Part shown: positions 8,579-17,429 of the stretch, one piece after another
Position numbering within the stretch: the first letter of the stretch is position 1
Layout of the letters: the number at the start of each line of letters is the position of its first letter
Assembly: GCF_000014565.1 (NCBI RefSeq)
Contig: NC_008269.1
Coordinates: 496,001 to 560,000 of the forward strand
Direction: 5' to 3'
DNA: 64,000 nt
Source of the DNA: Rhodococcus jostii RHA1
GTDB taxonomy: Bacteria; Actinomycetota; Actinomycetes; Mycobacteriales; Mycobacteriaceae
Notes under the pieces: model-generated
What the model was told of the DNA's origin: nothing
Database searches by the model: none
The model's input: the letters and a program-made list of their open reading frames with translations, nothing else
Translations under genes and position numbers: made by a program

Positions 8579-10927
8579 TTAAGACTTCAGGCGGAGGTGA
8601 CGCAGGGTCGCGAACCCAAGCGCCGCGCCGAGGACGACCAGAATCGCAACGTCGAGCAACCATATCTCGGATGTGTGCTGCCACAACTCATCTGGCTGCA
8701 CCGTCGCGACGTGTGCCCGAAGATCGACCGTCGACGCCCCGGCCGCGAAGCCCCATCTCGCTGGGAACAACCAGGACAGCTGGTCGAGCACGGCTCGGTC
8801 GGTGACCGGGATCAGCCCACCGCACATCACCAGCTGCGCCATGACGGTCACGACCAGCAGCGGCATCACCTGGTCACTCGACCTCGCGAGCGCGGAGAGC
8901 AGCAGCCCCACCATCACACAGCAGCACGCCGTCAGGGCGATGTCGACCAGCAATTCGACACTCCCCGGGGGGATCACCGCACCCGAACCGGGTGCCCCCT
9001 TACCTGCCACCACGATGCCCACGAGCACGATCGATTGTACGAGGGCGGCGAGGCCGAACACGATGCTCTTCGCGAACAGGTACGCGGCCGGCAGCAACCC
9101 GACTGCACGTTCGCGGTGGTAGATCGTGCGTTCGCCGACGAGGTCGCGTACCGACAGCGCCGACCCCATGAAACAGGCGCCGAGAATCAGGAGCACCATG
9201 ACCTGCGCCGGCTCCGTCGGTGCGCCCGGGCCGGCCATGCCGAAGCCCGCCTCACCCGGGACCACGAGCGAGAGCGCGCCCAGGACGAAGGGGAGCACGA
9301 CCAAGAAGGTGAGATAGCCGCGATCGGCGAGGATCAGCCGAAGTTGGCGGCGCGCCACCGTGGAGATCTGTCTGCCGGTGCTGGTGTGCGCCGGCCTGCC
9401 GGGTGGTCCGACTCGGGGCGGCGCAGGGGCGGGCCGCCTCGACCCCCGTGCCTCCCGCGCCCGGTATGCGGCGAACACGCCGTCCGGGTCCGCGCTGACC
9501 CTGGTGAAGATCTCCGCCCAGTCCGAACTGCCCAGTGCGGCTCCGACTCCGGCGGGGTGTCCGCAATAGGCGGTCTTCCCGCCCGGAGCGAGCAACAGCA
9601 CCTGGTCGCACATGTCGAGGTGCGTGACCGAGTGCGTGACCACCACGACCACCCGACCGGCGTCGGCGAGTTGGCGCAGCATCGCCATCACCTGCCGGTC
9701 CAACGCGGGATCGAGGCCCGAGGTCGGTTCGTCGAGGATCAGCAGCGACGGGCCGGTCAGCAGCTCCAGCGCCACCGACGCACGCTTACGTTGGCCGCCG
9801 GAGAGCCGGTCGACCCGGGTGTCGGCGTGCTCGGTGAGCGCGAGCTCCGCGAGTACCCCGGCGATCACCCGGTCGCGGTCGGCGGCCGTCGTATCCGGCG
9901 GTAACCGCAACTCGGCCGCGTAGCGCAGCGCCTGGCGAACGGTGAGCTGGCGGTGCAGCACGTCCTCCTGCGGGACCAGCCCGATTCGGGTGCGCAGCGC
10001 CGGGTACTCGGCGTGCAGATTACGGCCTTCGAAGGTGACCGCGCCGCGGGAGGGACTGGCGGAGCCGGCGATCACCCTTGCCAGCGTCGATTTCCCGGCA
10101 CCGGACGGTCCGATCATCGCGGTCAACGAACCCGGCCCGGCGCCCATCGAGACGTCGACCAGCAGTTGTTTGGTGCCCTCGACGACGAACTCCACGCCGT
10201 GCAGACTCAGGCCCGTCTCCGCGGGGGCACGTTGCCGATGCCGGACGCTCCCGCCCGCAACGACGAGGTCGACCTTGCCGATCGTCACGATGTCGCCCTC
10301 GCACAGCACCGTTCTCCGCGTTCGGGCACCGTTGACGAAGGTGCCGTTGACGCTGCCGAGATCTTCGATGCCGAGGCCCTCTCCAATTCGGACGAGCCGG
10401 GCGTGGCGTCGCGAGGCGAGTACATCGTCGACGACGATCTGATTTTCGCCGGTACGACCGATGGTCAGACCCGCCGGTGGAATACGGGTGGGTGCACTGA
10501 TCGGCGCCGTCGACGGACGATGCCGGACCGGAGGCCGCTGCGTGGTGCTCGCCATCACCGTCTTGTGCACAACGGGGGTCGGCGTGTGCGCGGGCGTCGG
10601 TGAACGCTCACGTCGTGACCGATGAGGGGTCAGCACCACCAAGGGCCCGGTGGCGGGATCCCCGAGACGCAGCTGAACCTGTTCGTCCACGCGCACCGGT
10701 TGAACGACACGCCGACCGTCGATGAAGACCCCGTTGGTGCTGCGCCGGTCGGTGAACACCCAGCCGCCCTGCCACGACAGCTCCGCGTGGACCCGGGACA
10801 CCCAGGGACTGTCGACGGTCAGGCCGACCTCGGGTGCCCGGCCGATCGTGACCGGCTCGCCAGAGTCGAATATCCGGTCCACACCGTGGATGCGGACGGT
10901 AATCGCGTGCACCCCCGGTTTGTTCAT
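8579..10927 (-). CDS. FHA-FHA-ABC transporter (Rv1747-like exporter)
   Basis: A 782-residue half-transporter. Domain order: FHA1 (about 20-95, with GRAPE and SRVHAE), a Pro/Thr-rich linker, FHA2 (about 150-225, with GRTGENQIVVDD and SRRHARL), an ABC ATPase (Walker A GPSGAGKS at about 273, signature LSGGQRKR at about 375, Walker B LLILDEPTSGLD), and a C-terminal ABC-2 membrane domain with about six helices. In mycobacteria the FHA domains bind phosphothreonine on or from Ser/Thr kinases, which fits the PknD-like kinase nearby. The start at 10927 follows TATGAT by 7 bp, so the transcript may be leaderless. Confidence 0.85.
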   Translation of the reverse strand: MNKPGVHAITVRIHGVDRIFDSGEPVTIGRAPEVGLTVDSPWVSRVHAELSWQGGWVFTDRRSTNGVFIDGRRVVQPVRVDEQVQLRLGDPATGPLVVLTPHRSRRERSPTPAHTPTPVVHKTVMASTTQRPPVRHRPSTAPISAPTRIPPAGLTIGRTGENQIVVDDVLASRRHARLVRIGEGLGIEDLGSVNGTFVNGARTRRTVLCEGDIVTIGKVDLVVAGGSVRHRQRAPAETGLSLHGVEFVVEGTKQLLVDVSMGAGPGSLTAMIGPSGAGKSTLARVIAGSASPSRGAVTFEGRNLHAEYPALRTRIGLVPQEDVLHRQLTVRQALRYAAELRLPPDTTAADRDRVIAGVLAELALTEHADTRVDRLSGGQRKRASVALELLTGPSLLILDEPTSGLDPALDRQVMAMLRQLADAGRVVVVVTHSVTHLDMCDQVLLLAPGGKTAYCGHPAGVGAALGSSDWAEIFTRVSADPDGVFAAYRAREARGSRRPAPAPPRVGPPGRPAHTSTGRQISTVARRQLRLILADRGYLTFLVVLPFVLGALSLVVPGEAGFGMAGPGAPTEPAQVMVLLILGACFMGSALSVRDLVGERTIYHRERAVGLLPAAYLFAKSIVFGLAALVQSIVLVGIVVAGKGAPGSGAVIPPGSVELLVDIALTACCCVMVGLLLSALARSSDQVMPLLVVTVMAQLVMCGGLIPVTDRAVLDQLSWLFPARWGFAAGASTVDLRAHVATVQPDELWQHTSEIWLLDVAILVVLGAALGFATLRHLRLKS

Positions 10928-11099
10928 ACACCAAATCATATTCCAGTCGGTGACTCGCCGATGCCCGCCACCTGCGGTTTCACACCCGGGAGCGCAGGTC
11001 CCGGCGCGAACGGTCACCCCGACCTTCCGGAGCCCCTCGAGATCCGAACAGCCGGACTCGGCCATCGAACGGCGCGGTGCGCCCACCAGATTCAGCGAA

Positions 11100-11268
11100 C
11101 GAACGGGTCGTCACGCGGTGGCACGCACCGACCACCGGTGGCGTCCACGGTGCAGCACCTGCAGGGCGATCCGCACCGGCGACCGCGTTGATTCGCGCGC
11201 CACACCGTGCGCCTCCCCCGACACCCACCACGCGTTCGATGGTGTACCCGGTGAACACCTCGTACAGC
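11100..11268 (-). pseudogene. N-lobe fragment of a PknD-like kinase
   Basis: About 170 bp match the start of the kinase gene at 12626. They include EVFTGYTIERVVGVGGG (glycine loop) and a frameshifted RIAL.VLH segment (beta-3 lysine strand). No catalytic loop follows. Together with the NHL fragment at 7797 this shows at least one further kinase copy once existed here. The 220 bp to the right (11269-11488) hold nothing I can identify. Confidence 0.55.
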
Positions 11269-11488
11269 AATCATCGAGAAAGAGAATCAAAAGCCGCCTG
11301 GGGTCTGAGGGGAATCGATCACACCTAGGAACCGAGGTCGCTCAGCGCAGTTACCCGTCATCCCGCATGTCCTCAACCATGAGCATGAGGCATCCGGTGC
11401 ACCCGGTGTACCGGATGAAGTCGACAGCCGAGGGCATGTATGACGCCGTGCCGCCAATCTCGGCGGCGGTGCGGAGCCTCCCCCGAAC

Positions 11489-11690
11489 TCAGCCCTGCGT
11501 GAGCCGGGCTACCAGGTCGACGTAGCCCTGCTTGGCGTCGGCACTGCTCGTACCGCCAACGTGGCCCAGGCGTCGTACTTGGCGCGGTTGACCATGTCGA
11601 ACCGCCCGGGCCGCTTGCCCTCGACATCACCCTGCGACCCCTGCTTGAGCAGCGCGTACAGCCGCAGTAGCTCAGTGTTTCGCCCAGCCC
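11489..11690 (-). pseudogene. Acyl-CoA-binding protein remnant
   Basis: The ACBP signature is clear: LLRLYALLKQGSQGDVEGKRPG, then AKYDAWA. The first helix is missing (the match starts at about 11690), and a missing G near 11558 moves the rest (YVDLVARLTQG, TGA at 11489) out of frame. The normal protein is about 86-90 residues and binds acyl-CoA esters in the cytosol. This copy is truncated and frameshifted. Confidence 0.75.
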
Positions 11691-11707
11691 AGGTAGGGCG
11701 CCACCCG

Positions 11708-12382
11708 TCAGGTGACCGTGACCGTTGCGGCGACCGCTCCGCTGCTGTCACACACCACGGTCACGGTTTGCTCGCCGGGTGGAGTACCAAAATACAAGGT
11801 GAGAGAGCCGGTATCATCCACCACGCCATCGAGGAAGAGCGCCTCGTTCGCGTCGGTGGTGGCTACGCATGTCTCTCCCGGCGCCGCGCCGGCAATGAAG
11901 ATGTCGGCACCGCCGGGGCCGCCATAGATGTTAACGAAGTAGCCCTGGGCGGGTCCTGGGGCCGGTGCTGGGGCCGGTCCCGGGCCGGGTCCGGTGGGTG
12001 TGACCGTGACCCATTGGCCGTAGCCTCCGCTGCTGTCGCACGCCAGAGTCACCTGGTGGTCGCCGGGCTCGGCCGGAATAAGGATTGCCAGAAAACCTGC
12101 ATCATCCACTACGCCGCCAAAGGTGTAACCGTTGTCGTCGACCAGACAGTTCTCCCCTGGCGTACCGTCGGTTACATATACTTCGACCTCGCCGGCATTG
12201 CCATACATCTCAACGGTTCCTGCGGCGGAGGCTATTCCATCGCCAAAAAGCACCAGGGGAACCGTGGCGCCGACACACACAGCGGCACGAAGACCGGTGT
12301 GTTTCATGATCGAACCCGTGACTGGGGGCGCCGGTGTGTCGGCGGCGACGCGAGCGGCGGACTTGACGAACTCGGGGAACAT
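11708..12382 (-). CDS. Secreted protein with two Cys-pair repeats
   Basis: A 224-residue secreted protein. AAAGGA precedes the ATG at 12382; an internal ATG at 12307 begins a more typical signal peptide (MKHTGLRAAVCVG...GIASA). The mature part has two similar beta-rich repeats of about 75 residues, each with the pattern PGE.C near the start and ACDSSG or VCDSSG at the end. This gives one likely disulfide per repeat, and a Gly-Pro-Ala linker joins them. The repeats resemble small immunoglobulin-like folds, but I do not recognise the family. Divergent from the kinase at 12626. Confidence 0.7.
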   Translation of the reverse strand: MFPEFVKSAARVAADTPAPPVTGSIMKHTGLRAAVCVGATVPLVLFGDGIASAAGTVEMYGNAGEVEVYVTDGTPGENCLVDDNGYTFGGVVDDAGFLAILIPAEPGDHQVTLACDSSGGYGQWVTVTPTGPGPGPAPAPAPGPAQGYFVNIYGGPGGADIFIAGAAPGETCVATTDANEALFLDGVVDDTGSLTLYFGTPPGEQTVTVVCDSSGAVAATVTVT

Positions 12383-12625
12383 GGCGGGTCCTTTTCTGTG
12401 AGTGCCTCGGCGGGTAAGAAAAGGATCTGGCATGCCGCTTGTCGGATTCTGAACAAAGTCTTGTGATGGACTCGCGAACTCGACGCGAGCCTGGCACCGG
12501 TCAGCGCCACTCCGGCGAGACTTCTGCGCCCTGTCCCGCGGACGAGGGCGGCCGATGCCCGGACATGGTGGATGTGTCCGGTGTTGACTGGAAGCGGCGA
12601 CACATCCGGGTGAGGTGGTGACGGC

Positions 12626-14587
12626 ATGGGAGAGCACGGCCCGTTGCGGCCGGGTGAGGTGTTCGCCGGGTACACCATCGAACGCGTGCTCGGGGTCGGG
12701 GGAATGGGCACCGTGTACGCGGCCGCGCATCCGCGTTTGCCGCGGCGGATCGCCCTGAAGGTGCTGCACCCGGCCCTGGCCGAAGACGACGACGCCCGCT
12801 CCCGGTTCGAGCTCGAGGCCGACCACGCCGCCCGACTCGAACACCCGAACATCGTCGCCGTCTACGACCGCGGCCGGGAGGGCGACCGGCTGTGGATCGC
12901 GATGCAATACGTCGACGGCACCGACGCCGAAACGGCACGCGAGGGTGCTCCCCTCGATCCGGCCCGGGCCGTGCGCATCATCACCGAGACCGCCAAGGCG
13001 CTGGACTATGCGCACGAGGCGGGGGTGCTGCACCGAGACGTCAAACCGGCCAACATCCTCCTCGAACATCCCCGGCCCGGTCATCCCGGTGATCCCGGGC
13101 GGGTGCTGCTCGCCGACTTCGGGATCGCCAAGGCCCTCGAGCACACCCAGCACCTGACCAAGACCGGGATGTTGGTGGCCAGCCTGCAGTACGCGGCTCC
13201 GGAACAGTTCGCGAGCATCCCCCTCGATGCCCGGGCCGATGTGTACTCGCTCGGCTGCACCCTGTTCCGCCTGCTGACGGGGCAGCAGCCGTATCCCGGA
13301 TCGACCCTGGCTCAGCTGATGGCCGGCCACCTGAACTCGCCGATCCCACGCCCCGCCGCCCTGCGGGCCGGGCTGCCGACCGGGTTCGACGCGGTCATCA
13401 CGCGGGCGATGGCCAAGGACCGGGAGCACCGCTACCCCAGCTGCGGGGCCCTGGCGGCGGCCGCGCAGCACGCACTCGGGCCGCCACAGGCCGACATCCC
13501 GACATTGGTGCGGGAGGTGCCGGAGACGGACCGGTACCCGGCGCCCGGGCCGCACGGGCCCAAACCCGGCCCCCAGCCCGCCGCACCGACCGCGCGACGG
13601 CAGGAGACAGAACCCGCGCGTGCACATCCCGCCGCATCGGCCGAACCCTTCGGACACGCACCCGACCTCGAGCGGCTCGAACACCCCCGAGCGCGGATTC
13701 GCTGGTGGCGCAGGACGTCCACCGTGGTGATCGCCGTGATCCTGACCCTCCTGGCCGTGGCCACCGTCGGCGTGGTCGTGTACCGGCAGACTCAGACACC
13801 AACCCAGACAACCGAGACCGAGACCGAGACCCAGACCCAGTTGCCGTTCACCAGCCTCAGCCAACCTGAGGGGGTTGCGGTGGACACCGTGGGAAGCGTG
13901 TACGTCACCGACCACGACAACAACCAGGTGCTGAAGCTTGCGGCCGGGTCAACCACCCAGACCGTGCTGCCGTTCACCGGCCTCAGCCAACCTGAGGGGG
14001 TTACGGTGGACACCGTGGGAAGCGTGTACGTCACCGACCACGATAACAACCGGGTGCTGAAGTTGACGGCCGGGTCGAATTCGGCTACCGCACTTCCCTT
14101 CACGGACCTCCGCTACCCCCGAGGGGTGGCGGTGGACGGTTCGGGGGGCATCTACGTCACAGACACCGGCACCGGCCGGGGCGACGGCCGGGTGCTGAAG
14201 TTGGCGGCCGGGTCGACCACCCAGATCGTGCTGCCCTTCACTGGCGAGACCGACTGGGTGGCGTTGAACGCCGCTGAGGATGTGTTCTTCTCTCAGTTCC
14301 TGGGCAGTCGAGTAATGATGTTGGCGGGTGGGTCGAATTCGGCTACCGCACTGCCCTTTACCGACCTCTATGACCCAAGCGGAGTGGCGGTGGACACAAC
14401 GGGCACCGTGTACGTCGCCGACTCCGGTAACGCCCGGGTGCTGAAGCTGGTGGCGGGATCGACCACCCAGACCGAGCTGCCGTTCACCGGCATCAGCGGT
14501 CCCACGGGGGTGGCGATCGACACTGCGGGAAACGTGTACGTCGCCGACACCGACCACGGCCGGGTGCTGAGGCTGGCGGCCGGATAG
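12626..14587 (+). CDS. Membrane Ser/Thr protein kinase with NHL sensor domain (PknD-like)
   Basis: A 653-residue receptor kinase. The N-terminal kinase domain has a glycine loop GVGGMG (23-28), Lys45, catalytic loop HRDVKPAN (136-143), DFG (164-166) and APE (191-193). A Pro-rich juxtamembrane region leads to one membrane helix (about 366-386), then about six NHL blades (405-653) predicted outside the cell as a beta-propeller. In mycobacterial PknD the propeller is the sensor. It may phosphorylate partners of the FHA domains in the nearby ABC exporter (inference). Intact, with two degraded relatives within 5 kb. Confidence 0.9.
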   Translation: MGEHGPLRPGEVFAGYTIERVLGVGGMGTVYAAAHPRLPRRIALKVLHPALAEDDDARSRFELEADHAARLEHPNIVAVYDRGREGDRLWIAMQYVDGTDAETAREGAPLDPARAVRIITETAKALDYAHEAGVLHRDVKPANILLEHPRPGHPGDPGRVLLADFGIAKALEHTQHLTKTGMLVASLQYAAPEQFASIPLDARADVYSLGCTLFRLLTGQQPYPGSTLAQLMAGHLNSPIPRPAALRAGLPTGFDAVITRAMAKDREHRYPSCGALAAAAQHALGPPQADIPTLVREVPETDRYPAPGPHGPKPGPQPAAPTARRQETEPARAHPAASAEPFGHAPDLERLEHPRARIRWWRRTSTVVIAVILTLLAVATVGVVVYRQTQTPTQTTETETETQTQLPFTSLSQPEGVAVDTVGSVYVTDHDNNQVLKLAAGSTTQTVLPFTGLSQPEGVTVDTVGSVYVTDHDNNRVLKLTAGSNSATALPFTDLRYPRGVAVDGSGGIYVTDTGTGRGDGRVLKLAAGSTTQIVLPFTGETDWVALNAAEDVFFSQFLGSRVMMLAGGSNSATALPFTDLYDPSGVAVDTTGTVYVADSGNARVLKLVAGSTTQTELPFTGISGPTGVAIDTAGNVYVADTDHGRVLRLAAG

Positions 14588-14737
14588 ACGGGACCTGGGT
14601 CCTGTAGACGATATGGAGGTCTGGGCTGGGGCCCCGCTGACATGTGGGCGTGGGTTGCCGACGGGAAACGAGTCCTGGCCGGTAGAGCCACAAGATGTGG
14701 GAGGGGGGCGTTCCCCCCGAGATGTGGACACCAATTC

Positions 14738-15631
14738 CTATGCAGCGGTGGCCAGCGTAGCCGATCGCTGCTCGAACTCGATCGGACAGATCTGACCGAG
14801 GGTGGAATGCCTCCTTCGCGTGTTGTAGCGGGTGATCCAGCGGAAGATGGCGGCGCGGGCCTCACCCGCACTGTTCCAGCGCTTCCGCCCCTGCAGCGTC
14901 TCCCGTTTCAACGTCGCGTTCAGCGACTCGGCGGCCGCGTTGTCCGCCGACGTTCCGACCGCACCCCGCGACCGGGTCACCCCCAGCTCGCGGCAGAGGT
15001 CGGCGAACTCGGCCGATGCATACTGGGCTCCGTTGTCGGAGTGGAAAATTGACCCCTCGAGCCCTGCGGCGCCGCGACAGGCCGCCGCCGCCCGCATCGC
15101 ATCGGTGACCAACTCGGTACGCATGTGGTCGGCGATCGACCACCCCGCCAACCGTCGCGAGCCCAGGTCCAACACCGTCGCCAGATACAGAAATTCACCG
15201 TCACCGACTGGGAGGTAGGTGATGTCGCCGACGTATCGAGTGTTCGGTGCGCTCGCGGTGAAGTCCCGCCGGATCAGGTCCGGCACCGCGGCCGCGTCCG
15301 GATCGGGGACGGTGGTGCGCACCGGTTTGCGCAGGTGCACCCCGACGATCCCGTGCTCACGCATCACCCGCTCGACCCGCTTGTGATTGACCTCGATCCC
15401 GGCCTCGCGCAGTTCGGCCGTGATGCGCGGGGCACCGTAGGTGCCATCGAAGTCGGCATGGATAGCGCGGATCCGCTCGGCCAGCTCCTCGTCGGCGCGG
15501 GCACGGGCGGCCCGGGCCGGTCCGGAGGTCCGCCACCGGTAGAAGCCCGAGCGGGAGACTTCGAGGATCTGGCACAGCCACTTCACCGGAACGGTGTCGC
15601 AGTGGTCGTCAACGAACTGGAAGCGGCTCAC
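14738..15631 (-). CDS. IS3-family transposase OrfB
   Basis: A DDE integrase-type catalytic subunit of about 297 residues: HTH_21 region (GTYGAPRITAEL), rve core with YVGDITYLP (first Asp), FHSDNGAQYAS (second Asp) and NAAAESLNATLKRE (Glu). The GTG at 15629-15631 overlaps the orfA stop as GTGA. This points to translational coupling and not the frameshifting common in IS3. Intact. Confidence 0.9.
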   Translation of the reverse strand: MSRFQFVDDHCDTVPVKWLCQILEVSRSGFYRWRTSGPARAARARADEELAERIRAIHADFDGTYGAPRITAELREAGIEVNHKRVERVMREHGIVGVHLRKPVRTTVPDPDAAAVPDLIRRDFTASAPNTRYVGDITYLPVGDGEFLYLATVLDLGSRRLAGWSIADHMRTELVTDAMRAAAACRGAAGLEGSIFHSDNGAQYASAEFADLCRELGVTRSRGAVGTSADNAAAESLNATLKRETLQGRKRWNSAGEARAAIFRWITRYNTRRRHSTLGQICPIEFEQRSATLATAA

Positions 15632-15999
15632 CAATTCGTCTCGCCCGCGAAATACTTCGCGGCCTTGCGCAGGATCTCCCGCTCGGTTTCGAGCTTCCGG
15701 ATTTGGGCCTTGAGCTGCTTGTTTTCTTCCTCCAACACGGACTCGGACGATACCTCGCCGGCCCGGGATGCCGGCCGCGCAGCCCCGTCGGCCCGGAGCT
15801 CGGCCGTGGAGGTACCGGTGCGTTTGCGTTCGGCCCGCACCCAGTTGCGCAGGGTCTCGCGGCTGACTCCCAGGTCGTTGCCGATGCCCTCAAAGGTGTG
15901 GCTCGGGTCGGACAGGTACAGCGCGACGGCATCGGCCTTGAACTCCGCCGAGTACGCCTTCATCGCCATCAGTGACATCTCTTCCTCTGGGACCTTCAC
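15628..15999 (-). CDS. IS3-family transposase OrfA
   Basis: A 123-residue DNA-binding subunit: an N-terminal HTH of the transposase-8 type (FKADAVALYL...GIGNDLGVSRETLRNWV) followed by a leucine-zipper coiled coil (LEEENKQLKAQIRKLETEREILRKA). Internal ATGs at about 15975 and 15960 are alternative starts. It is immediately upstream of, and overlaps, orfB. Confidence 0.9.
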   Translation of the reverse strand: MKVPEEEMSLMAMKAYSAEFKADAVALYLSDPSHTFEGIGNDLGVSRETLRNWVRAERKRTGTSTAELRADGAARPASRAGEVSSESVLEEENKQLKAQIRKLETEREILRKAAKYFAGETNW

Positions 16000-16261
16000 G
16001 ACCCAGTGTTCACGATGTCCTCACTCAGGGGGGAACCCCCGGGTGCAGCCTCACCGACCATGCTGTTCATGCACGCGGCATTCGCTGGACCCTCTCAAGA
16101 AGGCGGGCGGTGCCTGTGAATGGGAAAGGCCCGGTGCTCAGTTTCGCTGCTCGCAGGGTCGCCCGACCCATTACTTCGTGCACAGGTACATCCACCCAGT
16201 TCCGCATCCGGTCCTTCATACCCCTCCTCACCTGGACGGGCCTACCACTTCCACCTGTCAC

Positions 16262-16325
16262 CACGGTCCACCAAGATCCGGATGGTTAGGTTTGCCAATC
16301 CTGTATGTAGCATCGTTTTCCTGGA
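16262..16325 (+). repeat. Promoter segment repeated upstream of the methyltransferase gene
   Basis: About 64 bp with roughly 80% identity to 20378-20441. The most conserved part is GTATGTAGCATCGTTTTC. Here it lies 44 bp before the iron-binding-protein start and contains the IdeR-like box. Confidence 0.75.
16286..16304 (+). promoter_or_regulatory. IdeR/DtxR-like iron box
   Basis: TTAGGTTTGCCAATCCTGT matches 14 of 19 positions of the actinobacterial iron-box consensus TTAGGTTAGSCTAACCTAA. Its core AGGTTTG-C-CAATCCT is a near palindrome. It overlaps the -35 position of a promoter whose likely -10 is TAGCAT (16308-16313). Repression of the iron transporter by iron-loaded IdeR is the expected logic. 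Inference from the motif; no regulator gene lies in the window. Confidence 0.6.
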
Positions 16326-16368
16326 GGTGGCTGGGAGAGGTCCCGCTGCGGAGGAGGACGGACAAACG

Positions 16369-17409
16369 ATGAGGATGCGGATCGGACTGATGTCGGGGCT
16401 GGCACTGGCCACCGCCGCGGTGATGACGGTGTCGGGATGCTCGGACTCCGGTTCGGACAGCGGCACCGACTCCGGCGGAGCCAACCAGATCACCGTCTAC
16501 AACGCCCAGCACGAGTCGCTCACCCAGGAATGGGCCGACGCCTTCACCGCGGAGACCGGTATCGAGGTGGAACTGCGCAACGGCAGCGACACCGAGCTCG
16601 GCAACCAGCTCGTGGCCGAGGGCGACCAGTCGCCGGCCGATGTGTTCCTCACCGAAAACTCCCCCGCGATGACGCTGGTCGAGAACGCCGGGCTGTTCGC
16701 CGACGTGAACCAGGACGTCCTCGACCAGGTCCCGAGCCAGTACCGGCCGTCGAGCGGCAAGTGGACCGGCATCGCGGCCCGGTCCACTGTCTTCGCGTAC
16801 AACAAGGACATGTTGCCCCAGGACCAGCTGCCGAAGTCGCTGCTCGATCTGCAGGACCCCGCGTGGAAGGACCGTTGGGCCGCCTCGCCCTCGGGGGCCG
16901 ACTTCCAGGCCATCGTCAGCGCACTGCTCGAGCTCAAGGGTGAGGACGCCACCCGGCAGTGGCTGGCCGGGATGAAGGACAACGTCCGCACCTACAAGGG
17001 CAACGGCGCGGTGATGAAGGCCGTCAACGCCGGGGAGATCCCGGGCGGCGTCATCTATCACTACTACTGGTTCGGCGATCAGGCCAAGACCGGTGAGAAC
17101 AGCAACAACGTCGCGCTGCACTACTTCAAGAACGAGGACCCCGGTGCGTTCGTCAGCGTATCCGGTGGCGGCGTCCTGAAGTCCAGCACGAAACAGGACG
17201 CGGCGCAGCAGTTCCTGAAGTTCGTCACCGGCCAGAAGGGGCAGGAGGTCCTGCAGACCGGGACGTCGTTCGAATACACCGTCGGCAGTGGCGTGCCGGC
17301 GAACCCGAAGCTCGTTCCCCTGGCCGAACTCCAGGCCCCGCAGGTCGACCCCGCGAAGCTCAACAGCCCGCAGGTCACCGAACTGATGACGGAAGCCGGT
17401 TTGCTCTGA
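16369..17409 (+). CDS. Ferric-iron ABC transporter substrate-binding lipoprotein
   Basis: A 346-residue extracytoplasmic solute-binding protein of the FbpA/iron(III) family. Strong GAGGAGG precedes ATG 16369. A lipoprotein signal ends at VSGC (Cys24). It starts with ITVYNAQHESL, carries the conserved FLTENSPA segment, and the YHYYWF region holds paired tyrosines of the kind that bind Fe3+ in this family. It is first in a three-gene operon with permease and ATPase, behind an iron box, so periplasmic ferric-iron capture is well supported. Confidence 0.85.
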   Translation: MRMRIGLMSGLALATAAVMTVSGCSDSGSDSGTDSGGANQITVYNAQHESLTQEWADAFTAETGIEVELRNGSDTELGNQLVAEGDQSPADVFLTENSPAMTLVENAGLFADVNQDVLDQVPSQYRPSSGKWTGIAARSTVFAYNKDMLPQDQLPKSLLDLQDPAWKDRWAASPSGADFQAIVSALLELKGEDATRQWLAGMKDNVRTYKGNGAVMKAVNAGEIPGGVIYHYYWFGDQAKTGENSNNVALHYFKNEDPGAFVSVSGGGVLKSSTKQDAAQQFLKFVTGQKGQEVLQTGTSFEYTVGSGVPANPKLVPLAELQAPQVDPAKLNSPQVTELMTEAGLL

Positions 17410-17429
17410 ATCTCGCACTGATCGGCCGC

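Larger units (their letters stand above)
14711..16040 (-). mobile_element. IS3-family insertion sequence
   Basis: Two overlapping minus-strand genes (orfA, orfB) lie between inverted repeats at about 14704-14730 and 16016-16040. Both repeats contain TTCCCCCC and a GAG.TG.GGACA tract next to a G5/C6 hairpin. It inserted between the kinase gene and the iron transporter operon. Exact tips and target duplication were not resolved. Confidence 0.8.

Noticed and set aside
12383..13915. Long minus-strand open frame antisense to the kinase, continuous with the secreted protein
   Set aside because: Its Gly/His-rich composition is the typical shadow of a high-GC gene. The kinase and NHL motifs are on the plus strand. 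Only 11708-12382 is kept as coding.
15620..15640. Programmed frameshift between IS3 orfA and orfB
   Set aside because: No A6G-type slippery run; the genes overlap as GTGA, which suits reinitiation.
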